A stretch of 64,000 nucleotides of DNA from JACCZX01 sp963824935 (GTDB taxonomy: Bacteria > Pseudomonadota > Gammaproteobacteria > Burkholderiales > Burkholderiaceae_F): positions 1 through 64,000 of the forward strand of contig CAWGRF010000008.1 of assembly GCA_963824935.1 (NCBI GenBank), read 5' to 3'. The notes below the pieces were generated by a model. That model made no database searches and was not told where the DNA came from. It worked only from the letters and a program-made list of their open reading frames with translations. Positions 55,759 through 64,000 of this stretch are shown piece after piece; the stretch's first letter is position 1; each line of letters starts with the position of its first letter. The position numbers were made by a program, and so were the translations under genes.

Positions 55759-56635
55759 TCACTCGGCCAGCGCAGGAATTTTTCCGAACCGGCCGCTATG
55801 AAAGTCGGCAAATGCCTGCTGGATTTGTTGCATCGTATTCATCACGAATGGCCCATGGCCGACGATCGGTTCATCGATCGGCTGGCCGTTCATCACGAAC
55901 ACTGTCGCATCCGTCGTGGCCTCGATATCGGTCTCTCCGCCTGCGCGCTCGTAAACGACGAGTTCTCCCTGCTGCGCCGACTCGACACCGTTGACCAGAA
56001 TCTTTCCCTTTAACACGTACAGCGCTGCGCTGTAGCCGTCGTGCAGATTCAGCCGAACGCGATCGCCCGCGCGCAAGCGAACGTCGAGCAGATTGATCGG
56101 GGTGAACGTTCTCGCCGGTCCCTTTGGCTTCGCCAAACTGGCCGGCGATCACACGGACGGTGCCGGCGCCATTCGGCAGGTCCACGGCAGGGATGTCCTT
56201 CGCCAGCAGCGTCTGATAGCCGGGCGCGGCCATCTTCGACTTTGCCGGCAGATTCACCCACAGCTGCAACATCTCGAACGGGCCCCCGCGCCGCGCGAAT
56301 TCGCGTCCGTGCGTTTCCTTGTGCAACACGCCGGCGCCAGCCGTCATCCATTGCACGTCACCCGGTCCGATGCTGCCGCTGTTGCCGGCCGAATCTTCAT
56401 GGTCGACCGCGCCTTCGAAGGCGATGCTGACCGTTTCGAAACCGCGATGCGGATGCCAGCCGACGCCGCGCTCCTTATCGGTGGGCTCGAAGTTCGCCGG
56501 TCCGGCGTGATCGAGTAACAGGAACGGAGTCAGCTCCTTTCCCGTTTCCGAGTAGCTGAATACGGTGTGAACGGGGAAGCCGTCACCCACCCAGTGCGGC
56601 TCGCTGCCGCGATGAATGCTCGATATGTTTTTCAT
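55759..56635 (-). CDS. Pirin-family protein (frameshifted)
   Basis: The N-terminal cupin has FLLLDHAGPANFEP, the metal-binding GWHPHRGFETVSIAFEG and HEDSAGNSGSIGPGDVQWMTAGAGVLHKE. The second cupin (PARTFTPINLLDVRLRAGDRVRLNLHDGYSAALYVLKGKILVNG) lies in another frame after a one-base shift near 56105. It ends at 55759 instead of 55871. Corrected length is about 291 residues. Pirins are Fe(II)-binding bicupins, some being quercetinases and others regulatory partners. It is convergent with the DHA2 gene. Confidence 0.88.
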
Positions 56636-56852
56636 AGGCGGTATTTGGGCACGGGTGAGCTGAGAACAAGTCAGCCAGGATGGACGATAGACCCAGCCAG
56701 GCTTGGGCCGTCGCCGGACCAGGCGCGTCGCGCAAATGCGGAGTCAATTTCGGCCGTCTTAACGTCGATAAGACACGTATCAACGTGTGGCGCCGCGGTC
56801 TGCTGGGAGCGGCCGCACGTTAGTCAAGAGCGATCAGGAAAGGGGAGCCCAG

Positions 56853-57236
56853 ATGAAACGCAGCGTTTTCGCCGCATTGATGCTGGCGGCAGCCAATGCC
56901 GCGCTCGCACAAGTGTCGGTCACCGTCGGGCAGCCCGGCTTCTACGGGCGGATCGATATCGGCCGTGCGCCGTCACCGCAACTGATCTTTCCGCAGCCGG
57001 TCATCATTCGACACGTGCAGGTGGTGCAGCCGGTTCAGCCGATTTACTTGCGCGTGCCTCCGGGCCACGAAAAAAAATGGAGCAAACACTGTCGAAAGTA
57101 CGATGCCTGCAGTCATCCCGTCTACTTCGTCAAGGATGACTGGTACAACACCGTGTACGTGCCCCACTACCAGCGCGAGCACAAGAGCTCTTCGCATGGC
57201 AAGCATCACGACAAGGGCAAGGACAAGGACGACTAG
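56853..57236 (+). CDS. Small exported basic protein with Lys/His-rich tail
   Basis: The 127-residue product has a signal peptide (MKRSVFAALMLAAANAALA before QVSVTVGQPG). The FYGRIDIGRAPSPQLIFPQPVII region and a conserved-looking VPPGHEKKWSKHCRKYDACSHPVYFVKDDWY follow, and then a His/Lys/Asp-rich end (HGKHHDKGKDKDD). Such proteins are common and uncharacterised in Burkholderiales. The paired Cys and charged tail could bind metal, but that is inference. GGAAAGGGGAGCCC precedes the ATG at 56853. It converges on the flavin reductase gene with a 25-base gap. Confidence 0.75.
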   Translation: MKRSVFAALMLAAANAALAQVSVTVGQPGFYGRIDIGRAPSPQLIFPQPVIIRHVQVVQPVQPIYLRVPPGHEKKWSKHCRKYDACSHPVYFVKDDWYNTVYVPHYQREHKSSSHGKHHDKGKDKDD

Positions 57237-57261
57237 CCGTCAAGCGTCAGGTTTGGCGCGC

Positions 57262-58658
57262 CTAGCTGTCGAGCGCCAGGAACACGTTGTTTAGTCCCTC
57301 GGCCAGCGTCGGGTGCGCAAATATCGCTTCCTTCAAGCACCTTGTACGGAAGCTTGCCCATCATCGCGATCTGCAGCATCGCCATGATCTCGCCGCCCTC
57401 GATGCCGAGCACCGTGCAGCCCAGGATCTGATCGGTCTTAGCGTCGACGATCACTTTCATCATTCCGCGCGACTCGTCCAGTTTCGAGCGCACGCGCCAT
57501 GCTGTTCATTCCCATCTTCGCGACGCGGATGTCGAGGCCGCGTTTGCGCGCCTCGGTTTCGTTCAATCCCACGTGAGCGAGCTGCGGGTCGATGAACGTC
57601 GTGTTGGGCACCAGGCGGCCGTCTAGCCGCGCATCGAGGTCGTGCAGCCAGCGGTCGCGCACGATGCGGTAGTCGTCGTATGAAATATGGGTGAATGCCG
57701 GGCCACCCTTGACGTCGCCGAGCGCATAGATGCCGGGTACGGTGGTTTGCAAGGTCGAATCGACAACGACGAATCCCGACTTGTCGACGGTCACGCCGGC
57801 GGCGGGAAGATTCAGATCTTCGGTATTCGGCCGCCGGCCGATCGCGATCAAGATATGTGAGCCCGTCGCTGAGCGTGCGCAGCCTTCGCATTCGTAGTGC
57901 ACCGTGATGTTTCCTGCGTCATCGCGCTCGATGCGCTCGACGGCGGCTTCGGTGTCGACGCGGATGCCGTCTTCTTCGAAGATCTTGCGCACGGCGTCTG
58001 AGATTTCGGGATCCTCGCGCTCCACGAGGCGCGGGCCGCGCTGGACGATCGTCACCTCCGAGCCGAAGCGGCGGTACATCTGGCCGAATTCGAGTCCGAT
58101 GTAGCCACCGCCGATGACGACCAGATGCTGCGGCACTTCTGCGAGCTCCATCACCGATGTCGAATCGAGATACGGCACCGAGGCGAGCCCGGGGATCTGC
58201 GGCACCAGCGGACGCCCTCCTGTGTTGATGACAATCTTGCGCGCGCTCAAGCGGCGTGTTCCACCGTCGTTCAGTTTTACGTCGACCGTGGTCGAGTCGA
58301 CGAACGACGCCGCACCAAATATCAGCGACAGATTTTCCGTGCGCTGCAGTTTGTCGGTGCTGTAGTTGCGGAAGCGCTCGACGATCGCGCGCTTGCGCGC
58401 ACGCACTGCCGCCATATCGACACCGACGCTCGGGACACGCACGCCGTAGTCGCCGCCACGGCGCGCCAGATAGGCCACGCGCGCGCTCGCGACCATCGTC
58501 TTGGTCGGCGTGCAGCCGACGTTGATGCAAGTGCCGCCGACATGCTCGCGTTCGATCAGCGCGGTCTTCCACCCGGCGCGAGCCAGTTCGATGGCGAGCG
58601 GTTTACCCGCCTGGCCGCTGCCGATGATGATCGCGTCAAAGTTCTCGGTCGCACTCAT
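57262..58658 (-). CDS. Pyridine-nucleotide disulfide oxidoreductase, MerA/Lpd-like (two frameshifts)
   Basis: The flavoprotein opens NFDAIIIGSGQAGKPLAIELARAGWKTALIE (FAD) and has the redox motif GGTCINVGCTPTKTM. The NAD-binding HLVVIGGGYIGLEFGQMYRRFG and GIYALGDVKGGPAFTHISYDDYRI follow. The C-terminal dimer domain is split: shifts near 57490 and 57330 move LDESRGMMKVIVDAKTDQILGC and then IFAHPTLAEGLNNVFLALDS into other frames, with the stop at 57262. No lipoyl-complex genes are nearby, so it is more likely a mercuric-reductase-like or generic dithiol oxidoreductase. The FAD and redox motifs are intact. Confidence 0.88.
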
Positions 58659-58835
58659 GAATGCTCCTGGCGGCGCTTGCGCTTTCCGTTAAGCGCCGCT
58701 GTTTAGTCACCGCATTGGATGGAAATCTTGCAGGCGTGCGTGTCAAGAAATTGCCGCGAGTGATGTAAGAACGGCGAGTACGACGCAGTGATAGAGCTTT
58801 CCGAGAGCGCGTCGAATTGCGCGATGCTCGCGAAT

Positions 58836-59858
58836 CTAGTCAGCGGCTTCCAGCGCAGCGGTGTACTTCCCCTCGCATGCGGCACCGTTCAGTCGGGCGC
58901 GCTTGAGCAGCGCGTTCTGAGCGTTGCGCACATGGGTAGCTTGGCCCTTCCATGCCTGCAGGGCCGGCTCCTGCAGCGCACGTCCGTACGAGAAGCTCAA
59001 TCGCCATGGCTGGGGACCGATCCTGTTCATTGCGTCGAGATTGGCGGTCGCTTCCACAGGCGTCTGGCCGCCAGACAGGAAATTGATGCTGGGAACGGCG
59101 GCGGGCACCGTGCGCCGCAGAACACGGATCGTCTGCGCGGCCACCTCGGCGGGTGTCGCTTGCTGCGCGTGCTCCTTGCCGGGCACCACCATGCTCGGTT
59201 TCAGTAGCGCGTGCTCAAGCACGACGCGGTGTCGATGCAACGCATGGAAAACCTCATGCAGCACGACCTCGGTAACCTCGGCGCAACGAGCCATCGTGTG
59301 ATCGCCGTCGATCAGGACCTCGGCTTCGACGATCGGCACGATGCCTTGCTCTTGGCAGATGGCGGCGTAACGCGCGAGTGCTTGCGCGTTGGCTTCAACT
59401 GCCAACCGGCTCGGCAGCGTGTCGGAAACGTTATAGACGGCGCGCCACTTGGCGAAGCGGGCGCCCTGCTGTTTGTAGGCGTCGAGGCGCTTTGCGAGTC
59501 CATCCAAGCCCTGCGTGATTTCGTCGCCCGGTGCCAGCGCCAATGGGATCTTGCCGGTGTCTACCTTGATGCCGGGCACGATGCCTTGCTGCGCGCCAAC
59601 CTGCGGTAACGGCGTGCCATTGTCGGCGCGCTGACTTAGCGTCTCCTCGTACAGGATGACGCCGCTAATGAATGCGCCGAGTCCCGGCGTACTCAGGAGC
59701 AGGCTGCGGTAAGCACGCCGGTTTTCTTCGGTCGACTCCACATCGATCGCCTTGAGTCGCTTGGCAATCGTCGGGGTGCTTTCGTCGGCGGCAAGAATGC
59801 CCTTGCCTTTCTGAACCAGGGCTTCCACCGTCGCTTGAAGTTCGCTTGCTGTGTCCAT
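58836..59858 (-). CDS. Class I fructose-1,6-bisphosphate aldolase
   Basis: The 340-residue enzyme resembles eukaryote-like class I aldolases: GILAADESTPTIAKRLKAIDVESTEENRRAYRSLL, FISGVILYEETLSQ, VEAEVLIDGDH, VLEHALLKPSMVVPG (Schiff-base Lys) and FLSGGQTPVEATANLD. It cleaves FBP to GAP and DHAP without metal. ATG at 59858 (MDTASELQATVEALV) is preferred to a TTG at 59885. It is 23 bases after the CBS gene and in the same operon as the SagB-like gene. Aldolase beside a CBS regulator suggests a link to energy state. Confidence 0.93.
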   Translation of the reverse strand: MDTASELQATVEALVQKGKGILAADESTPTIAKRLKAIDVESTEENRRAYRSLLLSTPGLGAFISGVILYEETLSQRADNGTPLPQVGAQQGIVPGIKVDTGKIPLALAPGDEITQGLDGLAKRLDAYKQQGARFAKWRAVYNVSDTLPSRLAVEANAQALARYAAICQEQGIVPIVEAEVLIDGDHTMARCAEVTEVVLHEVFHALHRHRVVLEHALLKPSMVVPGKEHAQQATPAEVAAQTIRVLRRTVPAAVPSINFLSGGQTPVEATANLDAMNRIGPQPWRLSFSYGRALQEPALQAWKGQATHVRNAQNALLKRARLNGAACEGKYTAALEAAD

Positions 59859-59881
59859 CGAGTGTTGCGAGTCGCGAGCGT

Positions 59882-60322
59882 TCAACTTCGTTCTCCAGTG
59901 ATGTAGTGTTCGAGCTGTTGAATGATGAATTTCTGCTCGGAGATGATGTCTTTGACCAAGTCTCCGATGGAGATGATGCCGATCAGCTTACCGTCGTCCA
60001 TCACCGGCAGATGACGCAGCCGGTTTTCGGTCATCAGCATCATGCATTCCTCGCTGGTATGGCCGGGTCGAACGTACATGACCGAGGACGTCATGATGTC
60101 GCGCACCGGCGTGTCTTTCGACGACCGTGCCATCAGAATGATTTTTCGTGCGTAGTCGCGTTCGGTAATCATGCCGACGATATTCTTGCCCTCCATCACC
60201 ACCAGCGCGCCAATGCTCTTGTCCGCCATCAGCTTGAGGGCGTCGAACACCGAGGCCGAGGGCGTGATGGTGTAGACGGTCTGGTCAGGTTTTGACTTAA
60301 GAATATCGGACGCGGTTGTCAC
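59882..60322 (-). CDS. CBS-domain pair protein
   Basis: The 146-residue protein consists of two CBS domains (SVFDALKLMADKSIGALVVMEGKNIVGMITERDYARKI and TSEECMMLMTENRLRHLPVMDDGKLIGIISIGDLVKDIISEQ), a Bateman module. Such stand-alone pairs bind AMP, ATP or related nucleotides and regulate partners. It lies 11 bases after the SagB-like gene and 23 before the class I aldolase gene, in one operon. Confidence 0.93.
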   Translation of the reverse strand: MTTASDILKSKPDQTVYTITPSASVFDALKLMADKSIGALVVMEGKNIVGMITERDYARKIILMARSSKDTPVRDIMTSSVMYVRPGHTSEECMMLMTENRLRHLPVMDDGKLIGIISIGDLVKDIISEQKFIIQQLEHYITGERS

Positions 60323-60333
60323 AGACGGTCTTC

Positions 60334-62088
60334 CTAGTGGTCAAGGCCATAAGGCGGCAAGGTGGTCAGGCGAGGGTCATCGACATGGCCTCCGGTCGTG
60401 AAGTGATAGAGCGACTGAAACGTTGCGTCGTTGAATCCGAACACCTGATGGACCGGGTCGTCAAAGAAGCAGCCGATTCCCGTTGCACGCACGCCGGCCG
60501 CCTCCGCTTCGAGATAAAGCACCTGACCGATCAGCTCCTGTCTCCCAGAAAAGTCTCCGGTAAAACCACGGCCCGTACCGCCGCAGGCTGGATTCGAATT
60601 CCGCGATCATCCCCAAGGAGAACGCGCCGTCGCCGGCGATATTCTGACCGCAACTGACCTGCGGCAGCCAGTTGCCGCACATCGCCCTCCTCGAGCAGAA
60701 ACAGAGGCAAATCGTCAGGACAACCAGGTGGTGTAGTCCAGGCAAACTGTTGGTACGTCGCCTGTTTGAGCGAGACCAATTTCGCAGGATCACGCACCAG
60801 CATGTACGCACCGGGAGCAAGGCCATCGACGCGATGGACGAACAGGGCAAGATGAATGGTCGGTTCCCACGGCAGCACGTCCCAGGGCATCGGACGCCGG
60901 CACAGGTCGCGATCGACCCGCGGCATCACGCGGGCCAGCATCGTGAAGAAGCTGCCGGCTGAAATCGACGTCTTTGCCATCGAACGCGAGCGCGCTTCGT
61001 CGCTGACGGATCACCCGTCCTGCTCGCGGCTGACTCGGGTACGGGTTCGCATACGCAGTCGGGTTAAGGCGCTCCACCAGAGGATCGTCGTGATTCAATT
61101 CGACGACCTTCTGTTCAGTGCTCGACTTCCACGATGCGACTTCCACCTGATTGAGGATCTCCCATGGCACGGGATCGTCTCGACTCAGCCGGTTGGCCTT
61201 GCCGTGCCAAATGTGTCGCGTCAAATCGCGAACAACATCCGAAGCGAGGGACACGGGCAGAGGGAATGTCTTTCCAGTGCCAAGACCGGCACTTTGATCG
61301 GCGCGCCAGATAACGGCGAGGCAATCAGGGTGCTCTCGCTCCGCCCCTTCGAAATCTTCGAATCGGTCTAGACCCAACAAGGCGGCAACCGTGTCATCGG
61401 CGAGGCCGTCCAACAGCAGCATGCGCCAGCCTAGAGTCTGCGCCGCAATGCGAGCACTGCCGATCGCGTGTCCAACGTCATGCTGGCAGTAGCGAAAAGC
61501 TCGCTCTCCGTACTTCCACGTCTCCCGCCAGTTCACTGAGGCAAAGCCAACCAGGAAGGCGTTGGGCGGAAATCCCTGCACGAGCGATGCGAAACTTTCT
61601 TTCGGCAACTCTGCTCGCAACTCCAGCGCATGCTCCTCCGACGTGTAGTGATAAAGGCCTGGGAATGCCGAAAGGCCCGAGACTGCGTCAATCAGCAGAT
61701 AACCTTCGGTAGGATGCAGGTTGCCGCTCGACGGATTGGTTCGAAGCGCCCAGCGGACATCACCGGCCTGCTTCCACGCCGAAATGGCCAGCGAATACTC
61801 AAAAAAGCGCGAAAGAGTGCGGACGTTGACCGGTGCGCTCGCGATGGCTCCAGGGCGATACAAGTCTTCGTAGAGCGGCGACGAGGGCGCGTCGTCCGGC
61901 TTCAGGAGCGGTAAGGGAATAAGCGGAGATCCTTCGTATCGTCGAAACGGATCCGGTTGATTCGCCCAGTCCATGTAGCCAAGTGAACGTGCATAGCGGG
62001 AGAAGTGATGTTTCGTCTGCTGGTGGTACCGCATTACTATTTCCAGAGGATCGGCTACTTCCACACCACAAACAAAGTCTTCCTTCAT
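60334..62088 (-). CDS. SagB/nitroreductase-like dehydrogenase with two domains (three frameshifts)
   Basis: The N-terminal half contains SLGYMDWANQPDPFRRYEGSPLIPLPLL and the SagB-type RTNPSSGNLHPTEGYLLIDAV motif, then FRYCQHDVGHAIGSARIAAQTLGWRMLLL. The C-terminal half holds a second nitroreductase-like domain: MPRVDRDLCRRPMPWDVLPWEPTIHLALFVHRVDGLAPGAYML, SCGQNIAGDGAFSLGMIAEFESSL and ATGIGCFFDDPVHQVFGFNDATFQSLYHFTTGG. These read only with shifts near 60955, 60665 and 60540. Corrected length is about 580 residues. SagB enzymes oxidise azolines with FMN, but no precursor, YcaO or SagC/D-like gene is nearby. The gene begins an operon with CBS and aldolase genes. Confidence 0.85.
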
Positions 62089-62248
62089 CCGATGATTCAC
62101 AGACAAGACACTCTTCCCGCACAGCCACAGCCTCGTTCAGTATCGCCTCGTTTGCGGCGGAAGACGAATTCAACCGCAAGACCCGGAGTTCAGCGGCTTC
62201 CGGCAAGGTCTAACGTCCAGCCATCGATAAGATGACTGGAGAGCGCAA

Positions 62249-63328
62249 GTGAATATGACCACGAAATCAGAAATGCTCGCGGCCGCAACCGTCAGCGACC
62301 CTCGCTGGAGCGCTGTCGTGACCCGCGACCCGCAGGCCGATGGCAAGTTTTTCTACTCGGTCAGGACCACCGGCGTGTACTGCCGCCCATCGTGCGGAGC
62401 GCGCAGTGCACGGCCGGAGAACATCGAGTTCCACGCAACTGCTGCGGACGCCGAGCGCGCCGGCTTTCGTCCTTGCAAACGCTGCAAGCCGGATCAACTT
62501 TCGCTGGCCGAGCAGCATGCAGAAACGATCGCAGAGCTGTGCCGGTTAATCGAGAACGCCGACCAGGCGCCCACCCTCGAACACCTTGCTAAGCGTGCAG
62601 GGCTGAGCGCGTTTCATCTGCATCGGTTGTTCAAGGCGATCACCGGCGTCACTCCCAAGCAGTACGCAGCGGCGCATCGTGCGAAGCGAGTCAAGTCCGA
62701 ACTGGACCGCAGCAACACAGTGACTGACGCGATCTACGGCGCCGGCTACAACTCCAACGGGCGCTTCTACGAGCAGTCGAACGACGTCTTGGGTATGACG
62801 CCGAGCACCTATCGTGCGGGCGGTGTGAACACCGAAATACGATTTGCGATCGGCGAGTGCTCGCTCGGCTCGATCCTGGTCGCGGCGAGCGAGCGTGGCG
62901 TGTGCTCGATTCTGATCGGCGACGATCCTGATGCGCTGGCGCGCGATTTGCAGGATCGGTTTCCGCGCGCGCATCTGATTGGAGGCGATACCGAGTTCGA
63001 GCAGATGGTCGCCAAGGTGGTGGGCTTTGTCGAAGCCCCGGCCTTGGGACTCGACTTGCCGCTCGATGTGCGTGGCACTGCGTTCCAACAACGCGTATGG
63101 CAAGCGTTGCGCGAAATCCCAGCGGGCAAGACGGTGAGTTATTCGCAAGTCGCACATCGCATCGGTGCACCGAAGGCAGTGCGCGCGGTCGGGGCGGCCA
63201 TCGGGGCCAATCCACTGGCTGTTGCGATCCCGTGCCACCGTGTGATTCGCAATGACGGATCGCTCTGCGGCTACCGTTGGGGGGTCGAGCGCAAGCGCGC
63301 CCTTATCGAGCGAGAAGCGCATGCATAG
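62249..63328 (+). CDS. ada: Bifunctional DNA repair/transcriptional activator Ada
   Basis: The 359-residue protein fuses three parts. The N-terminal Ada domain has VYCRPSCGARSARPENIEF and FRPCKRCKPDQ with four zinc Cys, one being the phosphotriester methyl acceptor. An AraC-like helix-turn-helix region (LAKRAGLSAFHLHRLFKAITGVTPKQYAAAHRAKRV) follows. The C-terminal O6-methylguanine methyltransferase carries the PCHRVI acceptor Cys motif. The GTG at 62249 is preceded by GGAG at a good distance (7 bases), so it is favoured over ATG at 62255. It is divergent from the SagB-like operon with a 160-base gap, and Ada may autoregulate from there. Confidence 0.96.
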   Translation: MNMTTKSEMLAAATVSDPRWSAVVTRDPQADGKFFYSVRTTGVYCRPSCGARSARPENIEFHATAADAERAGFRPCKRCKPDQLSLAEQHAETIAELCRLIENADQAPTLEHLAKRAGLSAFHLHRLFKAITGVTPKQYAAAHRAKRVKSELDRSNTVTDAIYGAGYNSNGRFYEQSNDVLGMTPSTYRAGGVNTEIRFAIGECSLGSILVAASERGVCSILIGDDPDALARDLQDRFPRAHLIGGDTEFEQMVAKVVGFVEAPALGLDLPLDVRGTAFQQRVWQALREIPAGKTVSYSQVAHRIGAPKAVRAVGAAIGANPLAVAIPCHRVIRNDGSLCGYRWGVERKRALIEREAHA

Positions 63329-63437
63329 CTGCTGAATTACTGCGTTTGCGTGGGAGGCGCTAAGCCATTCGCCTGACGGTAAACGCCGTAGGGCGCCGAT
63401 AGACTGGCCGCCTATCTCTCTGGTCTCTCGCTCTCCT

Positions 63438-64000
63438 ATGCTGAACCGCCACCAGTTGTTTCGCTTGCGTGACTTGCTGCACGCCGTATTGGCTATCGTT
63501 GCTGCCTGCGGCGCTACGAGCGCCTTTGCGCAGGCGGGAAATCCGGCGAACGGCGGAACACTTTACGTGATGAAAACAACCGTCGGCGGGGCGCAGCTGA
63601 GCTGCCAGGACTGCCACGGCTTTGCCGGCACGTTTCGGGATTTGCGCTTTCCCGGGCTTAACGAAGCGGCGATCCGCGGAAGATTCCAAACCGCAATCAA
63701 CAGCAACGCCGGGGGTCAGGCTGGGAACCAGGTCATGGGCACGTATTCCGCCTGGACGCCACAGCAGATCTCCGACGTTGCGGCTCACCTGGTGGTCGCG
63801 GTGACGCCACCGCCGCCGCCTCCATTTGCCCCGTTGCCCACACCGACCGCAGCGCCGAGTCCCGTGATGTTCAGCAGCACGGCGGTCGGCGCCACGAGCG
63901 CGACGATCGCCGTACTTCTTACCAACAGCGCCGGCACCGCCGTCACGCTTGGGAATCCGCTGTGGTCCCGTGCCACCGGGCAGACGGACGATTTCAGAAG
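63438..64000 (+). CDS. Exported c-type cytochrome, partial (window end)
   Basis: From ATG at 63438 an open frame runs off the window. The first 32 residues are a signal peptide (ending TSAFA before QAGNP). A single CxxCH haem site (SCQDCHGFAG) follows about residue 55-59. A proline-rich linker (TPPPPPPFAPLPTPTAAPSP) leads into a beta-rich segment (VMFSSTAVGATSATIAVLLTNSAGTAVTLG) like the Ig-like choice-of-anchor repeats of secreted proteins. The distal Met ligand of the haem is unclear (VMGTY near 102). The 3' part is not seen. It is a periplasmic or surface electron carrier. Confidence 0.82.
   Translation, partial: MLNRHQLFRLRDLLHAVLAIVAACGATSAFAQAGNPANGGTLYVMKTTVGGAQLSCQDCHGFAGTFRDLRFPGLNEAAIRGRFQTAINSNAGGQAGNQVMGTYSAWTPQQISDVAAHLVVAVTPPPPPPFAPLPTPTAAPSPVMFSSTAVGATSATIAVLLTNSAGTAVTLGNPLWSRATGQTDDFR

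Noticed and set aside
60334..62250. RiPP precursor near the SagB-like gene
   Set aside because: No short Cys/Ser/Thr-rich peptide frame with a ribosome-binding site was found beside the gene, and YcaO-like motifs are absent.
1..64000. CRISPR array, tRNA or rRNA genes, integrase or transposase
   Set aside because: No regularly spaced direct repeats, cloverleaf sequences with CCA ends, rRNA-like stretches or DDE/tyrosine recombinase motifs were noticed.

Overview
This window looks like chromosome from a high-GC betaproteobacterium of Burkholderiales type. The main clues are four Bug-type (tripartite tricarboxylate transporter) periplasmic receptors, a TAXI-TRAP system, a CaiB/HMG-CoA-lyase/Bug operon, a CbpA/CbpM pair, DHA2 and EntS-like exporters, and a fused Ada protein. 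This is inferred from gene content, not from a marker gene. No rRNA, tRNA, CRISPR array, integrase or transposase was seen.

Layout. 0-4 kb: a PgaC-like membrane glycosyltransferase, threonine aldolase and a DUF3500 exported protein. 4-5 kb: an orphan spike module (beta-helix baseplate spike plus PAAR tip). 5.1-9 kb: a foreign-looking BBE-type FAD oxidase with a divergent HxlR regulator, abutting a truncated, multiply frameshifted Ser/Thr kinase and its ECF sigma factor. 9-15.7 kb: a PEP-mutase-like enzyme, an alpha/beta hydrolase coupled to a full-length Lhr helicase, and a histidine phosphatase. 15.7-18.5 kb: a DUF5996/GNAT pair and a ChaA-type antiporter. 18.5-27 kb: a Bug/MmgE-PrpD/hydroxyacid-dehydrogenase operon, a sulfatase, a decayed Delta-60 repeat gene, and LysR with two more Bug receptors. 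27-30.6 kb: SGNH hydrolase, a small PQ-loop-like membrane protein, a COG4315 protein, and an ECF sigma/anti-sigma pair. 30.7-41 kb: CorA-like, PepSY, PNPOx-like, CMD/AhpD-like, LysR, MFS, a membrane sensor Ser/Thr kinase, a DsbA-like protein and a PfkB kinase. 41-49.3 kb: TAXI-TRAP, an FMN alpha-hydroxyacid dehydrogenase, the HMGL/CaiB/Bug operon and OsmC. 49.4-58.7 kb: a metallo-beta-lactamase-fold protein, TPR-oxygenase, CbpA/CbpM, matrixin, DHA2 exporter, pirin, a small exported protein and a flavin disulfide reductase. 58.8-64 kb: a SagB-like/CBS/class I aldolase operon, Ada, and the start of a c-type cytochrome gene that runs off the end.

Many genes fit uptake and oxidation of small organic acids: Bug and TAXI receptors, CoA transferase, HMG-CoA-lyase-type enzyme, hydroxyacid dehydrogenases and MmgE/PrpD. 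A second theme is stress and envelope signalling: two ECF sigma factors, two Ser/Thr kinases, OsmC, DsbA, Ada and Lhr.

Caution: about 20 genes contain apparent single-base frameshifts, roughly 30 in all. Where both halves clearly belong to one protein, the gene is given as one feature over its full extent and the lesion is described. The distribution is uneven, with none noticed from about 28.3 to 41.5 kb. The cause could be assembly indels, real decay, or both.
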